Shown one piece after another: positions 1 to 8,819 of a stretch of DNA of 64,000 nt. The notes under the pieces are model-generated. The model was given only the letters and a program-made list of their open reading frames with translations, made no database searches and had not been told where the DNA came from. The stretch's first letter is position 1. Each line of letters begins with the position of its first letter. The stretch is from positions 1 through 64,000 of the forward strand of contig JADKCH010000015.1 of NCBI GenBank assembly GCA_016714685.1, given 5' to 3'. Origin of the DNA: Candidatus Geothrix odensensis. Lineage in GTDB: Bacteria; Acidobacteriota; Holophagae; Holophagales; Holophagaceae. Made by a program: the position numbers and the translations under genes.

Positions 1-1380
1 CAGGACCACCGGATCATCAACTCGGGCTTCCACCCGAAGGCCTTCATGGCGCAGCTCTGGAAGACCATCCTCGCCGGGAGCGTGTGGAAGGGGGAAATCC
101 GGAATCGCGCCAAGGACGGCACCCACTACTGGGTGGACACCACCATCGTGCCCTTTCTCGGGGAGGACGGCGCGCCCATCCAGTTCGTGGCCATCCGGGC
201 CGACATCACCCAGCGGAAGGAGGCCGAGGACGCCCTGCGCCAATCCCAGAAGCTGGAGAGCCTGGGGGTCCTGTCCGGGGGCATCGCCCATGACTTCAAC
301 AACCTCCTGACGATCATCCTGGGCAACGCGAACCTGGGGGCCATGAGGCTTCCCCCGGAAAGCCCCGCTCAGCCCATCCTGAAGCAGATCGAAGAGGCCA
401 CCCTCCGGGCCGCCGATCTGACCCGCCAGCTCCTCGCCTATGCCGGCAAGGGACGGCTGCAGGTCATGGAGGTCAACCTGAACCGGCTGGTGCTGGAGAT
501 GACCCAGCTCCTGACGGTCTCCATTTCCAAGCAGGCGGTGGTGCGCTACGACCTCGCCCCGGATCTGCCATTCATCACGGCTGATCCCACTCAGATGCAG
601 CAACTGGTCATGAACCTCGTGACCAATGCCTCGGAAGCCATCGGAGAGGGGGCCAGCGGCCTCATCACGCTCCGGACCGGAGTCCAGACCATCGACGAGT
701 CCTATACCACCGGTCTGCTGCCAACCCTGCCGCTGGCGGCGGGGACCTACGTGACGCTGGAAGTGAGCGACACGGGGTGCGGCATGCCACGCGAAGTGCT
801 GGAGCGGATCTTCGATCCCTTCTTCACCACCAAGTTCACGGGCCGGGGACTGGGGCTTTCCGCCATGCTGGGCATCCTCCGGAGCCACCAAGGCAGCCTC
901 AAGGTCTATAGCGAGCCTGGTCGTGGCTCCGTCTTCCGGCTGTTCCTCCCCTCCATGGCTTCTGAAGGGACAGCGGAAGTGACCACCCACCAGGCCCCCG
1001 AGTGGCAGGGGCATGGCCTGCTCCTGCTGGTGGACGATGAGCCCTCGGCCCGGGATGTGGCCAGGAGGATGGCTGAGGGCCTTGGTTTCCACGTGCTGGA
1101 AGCCGCCGACGGCCAGGAAGCCCTGGCCATCTTCGAACTGCGCCACGCCGAGTTGTCCGCGGTCTTGATGGACCTGACCATGCCGCGCATGAACGGTGGC
1201 CAGGCCTTCCTCAGCATGCGCGAAGTCAACCCGGGGGTCCCAGTCGTCCTGACCAGCGGCTACAGCGAGCAGGACGTTCTGGCGGAGTTCCTGGGGAGGG
1301 GGCTGGCCGGGTTCCTGCCCAAGCCCTACCTGGGCTCCCAGTTCATGGGCGTCCTGCGGCGGGCGATGGAAGGCCACTAG
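1..1380 (+). CDS. hybrid sensor histidine kinase (5' end outside window)
   Basis: The reading frame is open from base 1, so the N-terminus lies upstream; 459 residues are visible. The first ~80 residues are the end of a PAS/PAC sensor (typical 'KDGTHYWVDTTIVP' and 'DITQRKEAE'). Then come a HisKA dimerisation helix with the phospho-acceptor His in 'GGIAHDFNNLL', an HATPase domain (N-box around 'NLVTNASEAI', G1 'DTGCGM', and 'FDPFFTTKFTGRGLGL'), and a C-terminal receiver domain with acidic 'VDDEPS', phospho-acceptor Asp in 'MDLTMPRMNG' and the Lys of 'LPKPY'. This is the NtrB-like PAS-HisKA-HATPase-REC design. The signal is unknown because the input region is cut off. The last 38 bases overlap the 3' end of the convergent tcdA gene. 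Confidence 0.93.
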   Translation, partial: QDHRIINSGFHPKAFMAQLWKTILAGSVWKGEIRNRAKDGTHYWVDTTIVPFLGEDGAPIQFVAIRADITQRKEAEDALRQSQKLESLGVLSGGIAHDFNNLLTIILGNANLGAMRLPPESPAQPILKQIEEATLRAADLTRQLLAYAGKGRLQVMEVNLNRLVLEMTQLLTVSISKQAVVRYDLAPDLPFITADPTQMQQLVMNLVTNASEAIGEGASGLITLRTGVQTIDESYTTGLLPTLPLAAGTYVTLEVSDTGCGMPREVLERIFDPFFTTKFTGRGLGLSAMLGILRSHQGSLKVYSEPGRGSVFRLFLPSMASEGTAEVTTHQAPEWQGHGLLLLVDDEPSARDVARRMAEGLGFHVLEAADGQEALAIFELRHAELSAVLMDLTMPRMNGGQAFLSMREVNPGVPVVLTSGYSEQDVLAEFLGRGLAGFLPKPYLGSQFMGVLRRAMEGH

Positions 1381-2107
1381 GCGCCATCAGCATCCGCAGC
1401 ACTTCCTCGGCCACCCTCATCCCCACGATGGCGGGCATATAGGAGATGGTGCCGACCGGGCGGCGCTGGCGGCCGGGGCCGCGGTGGGGCTCGATGTCGA
1501 CGGGATTGGCGGCGCGCTTGTTGTCGGCGGGTTCCAGCGAATACACGCATCGGATCCCGTCGACGATGCCGACCTTGCGCAGCTCCTTCCGGACGCGGGC
1601 GGCCAGGGGGCAGAGGCGGGTCTCGCTGAGGTCGCCCACGCGGAGCAGGCTGCTATTGGTGCGGCCCCCAGCGCCCATGGCGGTGATGATGGGGATGCCC
1701 TGCTCGTGGGCGGTGCGCATGAGGGCCACCTTGCAGGTCATGGAGTCGATGGCATCGATCATCACGTCGGGTCGGGGCGTCAGCAATTCCGGGAGGGTGT
1801 CCGTGTGGATGAAGGTCTGGCGGGGTTCCACCTCGCAGTCCGGGTTGATGTCGCGCACGCGGGCCGCCGCCACCTCCGCCTTGGGCTGGCCGAGGGTGGA
1901 GCGCAGCGCGAAGAGCTGGCGGTTGAGGTTGCTGGGGCCCACCACATCGTGATCCACCAGGCGCAGGCGGCCCACGCCCGCCCGGGCCAGGGCCTCCACG
2001 GCGAAGGAGCCCACGCCCCCCAGGCCGAACACCGTCACGCGGGCGACGGCAAGCCGTTCCAGCGCCGCCTCGCCGAGCAGCAGCTCGCTGCGGGAAAACC
2101 ACCTCAT
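1343..2107 (-). CDS. tcdA: tRNA threonylcarbamoyladenosine dehydratase TcdA (ThiF/E1-like)
   Basis: A 254-residue E1-like enzyme that, by family, cyclises the t6A37 modification of tRNA to ct6A using ATP. It opens with the TcdA-type 'RWFSRSELLLGE', followed by the nucleotide-binding glycine loop 'FGLGGVGSFAVEALARAGVG', 'LVDHDVV..SNLNRQ' and 'DAIDSMTCK..L'. The start is the ATG at 2107, which overlaps the tatD stop in an ATGA, so the two genes are probably translationally coupled. A longer open frame upstream is only an antisense-like extension inside tatD. The 3' end overlaps the histidine kinase gene on the other strand. Identity is firm at family level. Confidence 0.92.
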   Translation of the reverse strand: MRWFSRSELLLGEAALERLAVARVTVFGLGGVGSFAVEALARAGVGRLRLVDHDVVGPSNLNRQLFALRSTLGQPKAEVAAARVRDINPDCEVEPRQTFIHTDTLPELLTPRPDVMIDAIDSMTCKVALMRTAHEQGIPIITAMGAGGRTNSSLLRVGDLSETRLCPLAARVRKELRKVGIVDGIRCVYSLEPADNKRAANPVDIEPHRGPGRQRRPVGTISYMPAIVGMRVAEEVLRMLMAPSGLPSPAAGRP

Positions 2108-2811
2108 GCCATCAGCCCCTTGAAGCACCGCAGGCCATTCTTCCAGGTCCTCGCGGCCAGGTCCTCCGCCGCCACGCCGCGGTGGGCCGCGGCCACGGTG
2201 ATCACCCGCTCCAGGTCTCCGATGCCGTCGGTCTCCAGCAGCAGGTGGCTGGAGGGCACCGTGCGCAGGGTTTCGTGGATCTTGGTCCGTGTGGGACCCA
2301 GCCCCTCGGCGGAGAAGGAGAGGAAGACGCCCATGACCTGGAGGGCGGCCGCTGTCTCGGGGCTGCCCGAGAAGGCATGCACGAGGGCACCCGCCGGCGG
2401 CACGCCCTCCTCCTGCAGCAGGTCGAGCAGGCGGCCCCAGGCGCGCACCGCGTGGATGGCCACGGGGCGGTGCAGGGCGTGCGCCAGGCGCAGTTGGATT
2501 CGGAAGGCGTGTTCCTGGGCTGGCCGGTCGGCGGCCTCGCGGGCGAAGTCCAGGCCGCACTCCCCCACGCCGGCCCGATGGGCCCGAAGCAGGGCATCCA
2601 GCCGCGCCTCCCAGCCCGCCGCTGCCGCGGCCACGAACCAGGGGTGCAGGCCCAACATGGGGATGATCTCGGGTCCGGAGGCCGCGTGGGCCAGCACCGC
2701 CTCCCAGTCGGCCTCGCAGGTCCCGCAGATCACGCGGAGCTCCTCCGGGGAACGGGCCCCCGTGTCGGGCAGGTGACGATGGGCGTCGAACAGGAGCATC
2801 TTCGCCGCCAT
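2104..2811 (-). CDS. TatD family metal-dependent hydrolase
   Basis: A 235-residue TIM-barrel hydrolase of the TatD DNase family. Visible metal ligands are 'FDAHRHL' near the N-terminus, the Glu of 'GVGECGLDF', the His of 'VHAFSGS' and the Asp of 'LLETDG'. The protein is slightly shorter than typical TatD (about 260 residues). It could start at the fourth residue downstream Met ('MLLFDAHRH'). Family members are 3'-5' DNases or quality-control nucleases; the substrate here is not determined. It is the first gene of a two-gene unit with tcdA, with an ATGA overlap, and lies 20 bases downstream of tRNA-Arg on the same strand. Confidence 0.85.
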   Translation of the reverse strand: MAAKMLLFDAHRHLPDTGARSPEELRVICGTCEADWEAVLAHAASGPEIIPMLGLHPWFVAAAAAGWEARLDALLRAHRAGVGECGLDFAREAADRPAQEHAFRIQLRLAHALHRPVAIHAVRAWGRLLDLLQEEGVPPAGALVHAFSGSPETAAALQVMGVFLSFSAEGLGPTRTKIHETLRTVPSSHLLLETDGIGDLERVITVAAAHRGVAAEDLAARTWKNGLRCFKGLMA

Positions 2812-2831
2812 GACAAGGCTGGTGGGGGGGG

Positions 2832-2908
2832 TGGTGGCCCCGAGACGATTCGAACGTCCGACCTGCTCCTTAGGAGGGAGCTGCTCTATCCAGCTGAGCT
2901 ACGGGACC
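2832..2908 (-). tRNA. tRNA-Arg (anticodon CCT)
   Basis: A 77-nt cloverleaf on the minus strand. The acceptor GGTCCCG pairs with CGGGGCC (one G-U). The D stem is GCTC/GAGC. The anticodon stem GCTCC/GGAGC carries the loop CTCCTAA, giving anticodon CCT (reads AGG). The T arm contains TTCGAAT. The 3' CCA is encoded. It sits between the exported protein gene at 3043-4122 and tatD, all on the same strand. Confidence 0.96.
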
Positions 2909-3042
2909 CCACCTCCATGTTCGCACAAGTCGCTCCAGGCATCAGCCCCGGGCCACGCAGCTCCACCGGTTATGAAGGGGAACTGCTCCATCGCATCCTG
3001 CCCCGCAGAATGCTCCTGATCACGGAAGTTCTCAGCCGAAAT

Positions 3043-4122
3043 CTAATGGATCGGTGCGTAGGCCAGCCCCCCGCCCGGGGCGAGGAAGACGGCTTCGGCA
3101 TCCAGGAGGCCGATCAGCCGGTGCCCTTCCGCCAGGGGCGTGGGCAGCCATTCCATGGTGCCCTTCGCGAGGTCGAAGCGGGCGAGGAGCAGCCCCTTGG
3201 ATTCCGGCGCGCCGCAGGACTTGACCTGGCTGGGCGCGAAGACCCCGAAGATCACATCCCGGCCGGACCAGGGGAGGATGGGACCGCGTCCCACCCGTCC
3301 CAGCACCGCGCGGGCGGGGAGGGCGTCGTTGCAGGTGAAGAAGGTCTGGCCGGGCTCCTTGGGGCCCTTGGCGGGATCCAGGACGGTGAAGGCCATGCTG
3401 GCACCTTCGGCCAGGTAGACGCTGCCATCCGTGCCGAGAGCCATGCGGTTCAGGCCCACGAGGAGGGGCTGGGCCGCGGACTCCTTCAGCTGGGCCTTGT
3501 CGCCGAAGGCCCAGAGCACCGCTCCGGACTTGAGGTCCCGCTTCTCCAGGTAGGGCTTTGGCGTGCGGTAGAGGAGGAACAGCCCGTCCCGGCCGATGGC
3601 CATGTCCTCGACCGGGGCGGGCAGGGGGAGGGTGGCTTCCGGCTTGCCATCCTTCCCCAGCACCATCAGGCGATGGTCGCAGGCCATCCAGACGCGGCTG
3701 TAGGCATCGAGCACCCAGCGTTCGGGAAGGGCTGGGCCGGCGATGGCGGACGCCGCGGCGTCTTTGGACGGTGGCTTGGCCGGGGCGCCCTGGGGACGCT
3801 GCTGCCTGGGCAGGCCGTAGAGCAGAGCGCCAGCCGCGTCGTAGTCCGAGGCGGTGGCAGCGAAGGCGGGAGCTGCGCTGGGGGCTGGGGGCGCGGATTT
3901 CCGGATTTCAGGCAGGGCCAGGGGCAGCGAGGCGAGCAGGCCGCTGCCCTTCATCCAGGTGCGGAGGGACCGCGCGGCCGGATCGTAGAAGACGAGGGAC
4001 CCGTCGACTTCCTGGAAGGCCCAGCCCGAAGCCTGCCGGGTCGCATCCCAGCCCTGGGCACGCAGCGGCGTGGGGGCGATCAGGCCGAAGAGCATCAGGA
4101 GGATCAGAAACAGATTACTCAT
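3043..4122 (-). CDS. exported protein of unknown function
   Basis: A 359-residue protein with a clear signal peptide (hydrophobic residues 3-20, cleavage probably after 'LRAQ'), so periplasmic or surface. I recognise no family. The C-terminal two thirds contain repeated short motifs of the 'LGKDGKPEA', 'IGRDGLFLLY' and 'LGTDGSVYLAEG' kind, which suggest beta-propeller-like blades; this is inference. A Pro/Ala-rich stretch (about residues 75-125) separates an N-terminal segment from that region. The ATG at 4122 has 'aggtgat' just upstream. It is divergent from the deaminase gene at 4281. Confidence 0.7.
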   Translation of the reverse strand: MSNLFLILLMLFGLIAPTPLRAQGWDATRQASGWAFQEVDGSLVFYDPAARSLRTWMKGSGLLASLPLALPEIRKSAPPAPSAAPAFAATASDYDAAGALLYGLPRQQRPQGAPAKPPSKDAAASAIAGPALPERWVLDAYSRVWMACDHRLMVLGKDGKPEATLPLPAPVEDMAIGRDGLFLLYRTPKPYLEKRDLKSGAVLWAFGDKAQLKESAAQPLLVGLNRMALGTDGSVYLAEGASMAFTVLDPAKGPKEPGQTFFTCNDALPARAVLGRVGRGPILPWSGRDVIFGVFAPSQVKSCGAPESKGLLLARFDLAKGTMEWLPTPLAEGHRLIGLLDAEAVFLAPGGGLAYAPIH

Positions 4123-4280
4123 TTATCACCTGCCTATATTTTATTATGCGCATGAGCGACTGTGGTTGAATGCCTGGGGCTGTGACCGACGGCACGACAC
4201 GGACCAGAGACCCCCGTGTCCACTGAATCTCCGCAGCCGTCCCGGTTCTTGCGATGATGGAGAATCAGCCCGAGGTCGCC

Positions 4281-4712
4281 ATGTCCCGCTCCCAGCTCAA
4301 GGATGAAGTCTTCATGAACATGGCACTGGAACTGAGCCGGCTGGGCACCTGCTGTCGACTGAAGGTCGGCGCGGTCCTGTTGCGGGCTGACGGTGGCGTG
4401 GCGGCGGCGGGTTTCAACGGGGCGCTGCCGGGCATGGCGCATTGCACACCGGACACCTGCAAACCTGGCCAGCGCTGCCTGCATACCAGCCACGCCGAGG
4501 AGAACGCCCTGGGCTTCTGCGATGGTTCGGTGGCCACGGCCTACGTCACCCACGAGCCCTGCCTCATCTGCTGCCGGGCACTGGTGCGCCGCGGCGTGCG
4601 GCGGGTGGTGTTCCGCCATCCCTACACCAGCATCGCCGAGCAGGAGCGGGCCGAGCGCCAAGGCATCCTCGACCACTTCAGCGTGCGCTGGGAGCAGCTC
4701 GAGGGCGTCTGA
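4281..4712 (+). CDS. dCMP deaminase-like cytidine/deoxycytidylate deaminase
   Basis: A 143-residue zinc deaminase. The zinc and catalytic signature is complete: 'HAEEN' (His71, Glu73) and 'PCLICC' (Cys94, Cys97). An extra Cys-rich stretch ('HCTPDTC...QRC') precedes it, as in dCMP deaminase/ComEB proteins. The expected reaction is dCMP to dUMP, feeding thymidylate synthesis. The start is placed at ATG 4281 because it has GAGG five bases upstream. The in-frame ATGs at 4254 and 4257 have no recognisable ribosome binding site. The next gene converges 20 bases downstream. Confidence 0.85.
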   Translation: MSRSQLKDEVFMNMALELSRLGTCCRLKVGAVLLRADGGVAAAGFNGALPGMAHCTPDTCKPGQRCLHTSHAEENALGFCDGSVATAYVTHEPCLICCRALVRRGVRRVVFRHPYTSIAEQERAERQGILDHFSVRWEQLEGV

Positions 4713-4731
4713 GTCCGGACGCAGCCCTCCT

Positions 4732-5679
4732 TCAGATGCCGCCGTGCTCCCAGAAGGGCACGGGCTCGGGGTCGATGGCCACCTCGGTGCCATCGTCCAG
4801 GACGAGCCGGGGCGGGTCGCCGGCACGCACATCCACGATGGTGCGGCCCAGCAGGCGCTCCCGCCGGCCGTGGTGCCACGAGATGCCCACGGGGTAGGTG
4901 CGGCGGTAGGCGTCCAGGGGCGCTTCCATCCAGTGGCACAGGCGGTCCAGCGCGGCCTGAAGGGTGGCCTCGAAGCCCTTGGGTGGCTCCGGATCCAGGC
5001 CGGCCGCCGTGAGGAAGGCTTCGGCAGGCCCGCGGACGTCGAGGTTTTCCGTGGTCCAGCGGCGGCCCGAGGCCGCGGGGGACTGGCCCTCCAGCACCAC
5101 GGGCCGCTCGTGGTGGATGCCGAGCCAGAGGGACACCCGACCGCCGGGGCCGGTGCCTTCGAAATCCAGGGGCAGCTGGACGTCGTCATGGAAGACCACG
5201 GCCCGCAGGGGCAGCCACTCGAAGGTCTCGACCACCTTGGCACCCACGGGGCCGGAGAACTCCCGCCGCAGCGCGGCCACGGCTTCGGCGAAGGTCTGCC
5301 GGAGGTCGGCCAGGCTCAGCACACCCTCGGGAACCCCCTGGCTGGTCAAGGAAAGGGGCGGCTCATGCCAGTCCGAGGCCAGGGCCGGCACCACCTGCTG
5401 GAAGAGGATGAGGGCGGGATCCCAGTCCCAGTGGCGGGCGGGTTCGTAGCCCAGCTCCCGGCACAGCTCGAACCAGGGCCGCTCCGGGGCGGGGGAGCCG
5501 GGTAGGTAGATGGAACGACCATCAAGGAAGAGCTCGCAACCGGGCCCGGCGCTCGTGGCGCGGCGGCAGAGGCCCAGTTCGTGGCGGCCCAGGGTGGCGA
5601 GGGTGGTCTCCCGGTACGGGTGGTCCTCCTGCCGCAACACCCGCAATGGCGCACTGAGGATCCACGCATCCAAGGCCAT
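4732..5679 (-). CDS. conserved hypothetical protein, 315 aa
   Basis: I do not recognise this protein. It is soluble (no signal peptide or membrane segment), acidic/aromatic, and rich in Trp and Pro. The ATG at 5679 is preferred over an upstream start at 5703 because 'gggagggtgggc' precedes it directly. The middle contains 'VVETFEWLPLRAVVFHDDVQLPL', which reads like the core of a globular domain, and the C-terminal part has short beta-like segments ending 'DDGTEVAIDPEPVPFWEHGG'. It lies downstream of the SpoIID operon on the same strand, separated by about 80 bases. Confidence 0.6.
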   Translation of the reverse strand: MALDAWILSAPLRVLRQEDHPYRETTLATLGRHELGLCRRATSAGPGCELFLDGRSIYLPGSPAPERPWFELCRELGYEPARHWDWDPALILFQQVVPALASDWHEPPLSLTSQGVPEGVLSLADLRQTFAEAVAALRREFSGPVGAKVVETFEWLPLRAVVFHDDVQLPLDFEGTGPGGRVSLWLGIHHERPVVLEGQSPAASGRRWTTENLDVRGPAEAFLTAAGLDPEPPKGFEATLQAALDRLCHWMEAPLDAYRRTYPVGISWHHGRRERLLGRTIVDVRAGDPPRLVLDDGTEVAIDPEPVPFWEHGGI

Positions 5680-5760
5680 GCCCACCCTCCCTAGGGAAGC
5701 CAAGGCTCGGTCGCCGGCCCTCTGCCGTCAATCCCAGGATGGGAAATATCCGGGACTTTT

Positions 5761-7866
5761 TTATTCGACGCGCTGGAGGCGCATGCCCGCGTAGTAGTGC
5801 TGGAGGATCTCCTGAAACCCGGCACCCTCCAGGGCCATGCCGTAGGCGCCGGTCTGGCACATGCCCAGGCCGTGGCCCCAGCCCCGGCCGTAGAAGATCC
5901 AGCGGCGCTTGGCCCCCTGGCCCACCGTGAGCCAGCGGAAGACATTGTCCTTGAGGCCCAGCAGGCCCCGGATGTGCATGCCGCGCACGCGGTGCGGCGC
6001 CCCCTTGGTGTCTACGAGGGTGAGGTCGAGGACCCGGCCCTGGTCGTTGTAATCAGCCCTCAGGTCGCGGATGCCGGGGACGTTGACCCGCTTGCGCACC
6101 GTGGCCAGCAGCTCTGCTTCCGTGTATTCCACCCGCCAGTGGGCCGTGGGGTTGTAGCGATCCCAGGCCGCGCCATCGGGATCGAGGCGGCGCACCAGCA
6201 CCTGGGCTGGGCCCTCTTCGCCGGGGATCCACTTGAGGCGGTCGCCCACCTGGATGTCGGACTTGGCCACCAGCCGCAGGCTGCCGTCGGGACCTTCCTC
6301 GGCCAGCAGCAGGCCGGGGGCCAGGGGCAGGGGCTCGGGCCCTCCGCGCTTCCGCCGGACCTGCCGGTCCAGGAGCAGGGAGCCCTCGCCGGGTGTGAAG
6401 GGTTCCAGTTCCTGCCAGAGCCGGCCCAGGACCTGGAGGGCCTGGCGGAGGGTGATGGGGTCAGAGCCGTTCCAGATCGAGGCGGAGACCACTCCCCGCC
6501 GGGTGAGGAAGGCGGCAAGGAGGCGATCCTCGGGCAGGGCTGGCGGCAGGAAATAGGCGGCGTCCTGGGGCCGTTCCTGGCCCTCCACGATTCGGTGGAA
6601 GCCGAAGGCCCGGGCCAGGGCGAGGACGAGGTGCCCCTCGCGGGCCAGGGGGCGGGCTTCGAGGGCCAGGCGCTGCTGGAGGATCCGGACCGGGCCGGTT
6701 AGGTCCTCGAAGGTCGCGGCCTTGCCCAGCCGTTCGCCAGACAACCACTCGGGGGGCAGGGCCACGGAGGCCAGTCGAAGCAACTCCCAGCTGAGCCAGG
6801 GCTGCTGGGCTTCGGGAGTGACGGCGACGCCAGAGGCATAGGGCAGGGTCAGGGGTCTGGCCGGGTAGCAGGACACGGCACGGAGGTAGGGCGCGTCCCC
6901 GCCGAAGACATGGGCCACGTCCGTGGTATGGCCCCCACAGTTGGCCATGAACAGGGCCTGGATGGGCTTGCCGCCATAGGTGGCGAAGAGGCCTTCGGTC
7001 TCCGCGATGGCCCGGTCCGTGAGGGCCTGCTCGCCGTCGCGGCCGCCATAGACCTGGTCGGCCACGGTGTCGCCCATGTCGAAGCCGTCGGCGGCGCGCT
7101 TGCCCCGGTTGGCCACGGCGTAAGTGCGGGCCGCCACGGCCTGCGCCTTCAGGGCCTCGAGCGAGGGGAACTCCCAGGCACCCATCTCCTTGGGCACCAC
7201 GCCGCGCAGGTAGGTCTCGAGGTCCACGGTGTTCACCACCGTGAGGCGGCCCTGGCTGTTGGGGAAGATCTCGACCTTGCCCCGGTACCGCCCCTTACCC
7301 TGGAGGGCCGTAAGCTCACCCACGGGCTTCAGCCAGACGCCTGCCAGGGGCAGGGAGCGGCGCTCGTAGCGGTCGGTGATGGCGTACAGGGCCCGGCCCT
7401 TCCGGGGCTGGCTGGGGCGGGCTTCGGAAGCCACCCAGAGCTCCTCATAGCCCAGGTCCTGGAGTTTCTGCAGCACGGGCTCGGCCTCGCGGGCCTCGCG
7501 GAAGTGGCCCGTGAGCACACGCCAGGTGTCGGCATCCGGCACCTTCACCTTGTCCGGCGCCTCGCCCAGCTCTTTGAGCCGCTTCATCAGCGCTGCGGCC
7601 TCGGCGGTGCTGTGGGGCTTCCCCACCTGGATGCGGTACTCGCTGGTGGGATCGGAGAGGCCGCGGCTGTCCCACCAGATGCGCAGCTTCTCGTCAGGGG
7701 CCAGCTTCAGCAGGGGCTTCCCGGCGCGGTCGCAGACCTGGCCGCCGCCTTCGAGGGACAAGATCCACTCCGTGGCCTGCGTGTCGATGCCGATCCTCAG
7801 CGGAGGCTGGGCGGCGATGGCGGGGACGAGGGTCAGGACCAGGGCGGGGATGGATTGGAGCTTCAT
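5761..7866 (-). CDS. SpoIID/LytB domain protein with signal peptide
   Basis: A 701-residue exported protein. After a short signal peptide ('LVLTLVPAIAAQ') comes a region that includes a SPOR-like stretch (about residues 55-130). The SpoIID/LytB domain begins near 'YRGKVEIFPN..GRLTVVNTVDLETYLRGVVPKEM' and includes 'ALKAQAVAARTYA'. The family hallmark 'GRGWGHGLGMCQTGAYGMA' is at the C-terminus. Known members either cleave denuded peptidoglycan glycan strands (SpoIID) or stimulate amidases (LytB). The domain is split by a ~240-residue insertion after 'CGGHTTDVAHVFGGD..YLRAV', which is unusual. The start ATG 7866 overlaps the upstream hydrolase stop (ATGA). Confidence 0.85.
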   Translation of the reverse strand: MKLQSIPALVLTLVPAIAAQPPLRIGIDTQATEWILSLEGGGQVCDRAGKPLLKLAPDEKLRIWWDSRGLSDPTSEYRIQVGKPHSTAEAAALMKRLKELGEAPDKVKVPDADTWRVLTGHFREAREAEPVLQKLQDLGYEELWVASEARPSQPRKGRALYAITDRYERRSLPLAGVWLKPVGELTALQGKGRYRGKVEIFPNSQGRLTVVNTVDLETYLRGVVPKEMGAWEFPSLEALKAQAVAARTYAVANRGKRAADGFDMGDTVADQVYGGRDGEQALTDRAIAETEGLFATYGGKPIQALFMANCGGHTTDVAHVFGGDAPYLRAVSCYPARPLTLPYASGVAVTPEAQQPWLSWELLRLASVALPPEWLSGERLGKAATFEDLTGPVRILQQRLALEARPLAREGHLVLALARAFGFHRIVEGQERPQDAAYFLPPALPEDRLLAAFLTRRGVVSASIWNGSDPITLRQALQVLGRLWQELEPFTPGEGSLLLDRQVRRKRGGPEPLPLAPGLLLAEEGPDGSLRLVAKSDIQVGDRLKWIPGEEGPAQVLVRRLDPDGAAWDRYNPTAHWRVEYTEAELLATVRKRVNVPGIRDLRADYNDQGRVLDLTLVDTKGAPHRVRGMHIRGLLGLKDNVFRWLTVGQGAKRRWIFYGRGWGHGLGMCQTGAYGMALEGAGFQEILQHYYAGMRLQRVE

Positions 7867-8819
7867 CCGCCGGATTGTCCCACGAATCGCGCCAGGGCCG
7901 CCCAGCGCCGGGCCCGCAGCGACTCGACATCGAGCAGCCCTCCATCGGGCCCCCGGCGGTGGAGGAGCAGCCCGAGGCAGGCCTGGTCGGAAGGCCGGTA
8001 GAACAGCGCGGGGCCGGTGTAGCCGAGGTGAAACCACCAACCCGAGGCGGGGCCCGGATCGGCCTCGAGCGCAGGAGCGGGGAGGGGGGCCGCTTCCGTG
8101 GAATCATCGAGGACACATGTGCCTATTCCCTGGGGAATCTTGGACAGAAGCTGTCCAAAGTATCCGGCGCCCGCATGCGCCACCTGGAGGCCCAGGCCCC
8201 ACCTGGCGCCCCCCTCGCCAGGGGCCGTCTCCACCGCCATGCGCCGGGGCCAGCCAGCGGCCACCCAGCGCAGCAGGGTGGCGTGCAGCTGGGCGGGCGC
8301 GGCGCCGAAGCCGGCGTGTCCTAGCATCCCGGCCCGGGCGTTGGCATCGTGGGGGAGCCACGGGGACCGGGCGGGCAGGGGCGCCTCCGTGGCCAGGGGC
8401 CAGGCGACAGCATCGGGACCATCCGGGATCTCGGCAGGCGGGGTGCTCCAGGGTGCCGGGCTCAGCCCCGAGGCGGCACCAAGCTTCATGAAGGCCACCC
8501 CAGTCTCGGCTTCCAGCAGCTCGGCGAGCAGGCGGTAGTTCAGGTCGGAGTAGGTGGCGAGGCCGGGCGTGGCCGGGCGGAGCAGGGGATGGCCCGCCAC
8601 CCCCCGGCGCAGCTGGTGGGCCAGGAGCTCGCCCGTGAAGGGCCGCCAGGGTGGGAGGCCCGAGCTGTGGGAGAGCAGCTGCCGCACGGTGAGCGGCGTA
8701 TCCCGGTCATGGAAGCCGAGCGCCCAGCGGCGGTCCGCATCGAGGTCGAGGAAGGCCAGCGCCAGGGGGGCCGTCACCAGGGGCTTGGCAAGGGAGGCGA
8801 GGTCGTAGAAGCGGGTCAC
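7863..8819 (-). CDS. serine hydrolase, beta-lactamase/class C superfamily, short N-terminus
   Basis: A 318-residue member of the penicillin-binding-protein/class C beta-lactamase-like family. The three motifs are present: SxxK at Ser9-Lys12 ('DLASLAKPL'), the YxN-type motif 'TYSDLNY', and the third motif 'HLGYTGP' near the C-terminus. Relatives normally carry 40-60 residues before SxxK (start of the beta-sheet); here the GTG start (8819, overlapping the Gfo gene stop as GTGA) leaves only eight. The frame stays open upstream inside the neighbouring gene but contains no ATG and reads as low-complexity Gly/Arg/Pro. Probably cell-wall peptide or esterase chemistry; substrate unknown. No signal peptide is visible. 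Confidence 0.8.
   Translation of the reverse strand: MTRFYDLASLAKPLVTAPLALAFLDLDADRRWALGFHDRDTPLTVRQLLSHSSGLPPWRPFTGELLAHQLRRGVAGHPLLRPATPGLATYSDLNYRLLAELLEAETGVAFMKLGAASGLSPAPWSTPPAEIPDGPDAVAWPLATEAPLPARSPWLPHDANARAGMLGHAGFGAAPAQLHATLLRWVAAGWPRRMAVETAPGEGGARWGLGLQVAHAGAGYFGQLLSKIPQGIGTCVLDDSTEAAPLPAPALEADPGPASGWWFHLGYTGPALFYRPSDQACLGLLLHRRGPDGGLLDVESLRARRWAALARFVGQSGG

Noticed and set aside
2182..4155. Long plus-strand open frame across tatD, tRNA and the exported protein gene
   Set aside because: It runs through a tRNA and is antisense to genes with real motifs; low-complexity Gly/Arg composition.
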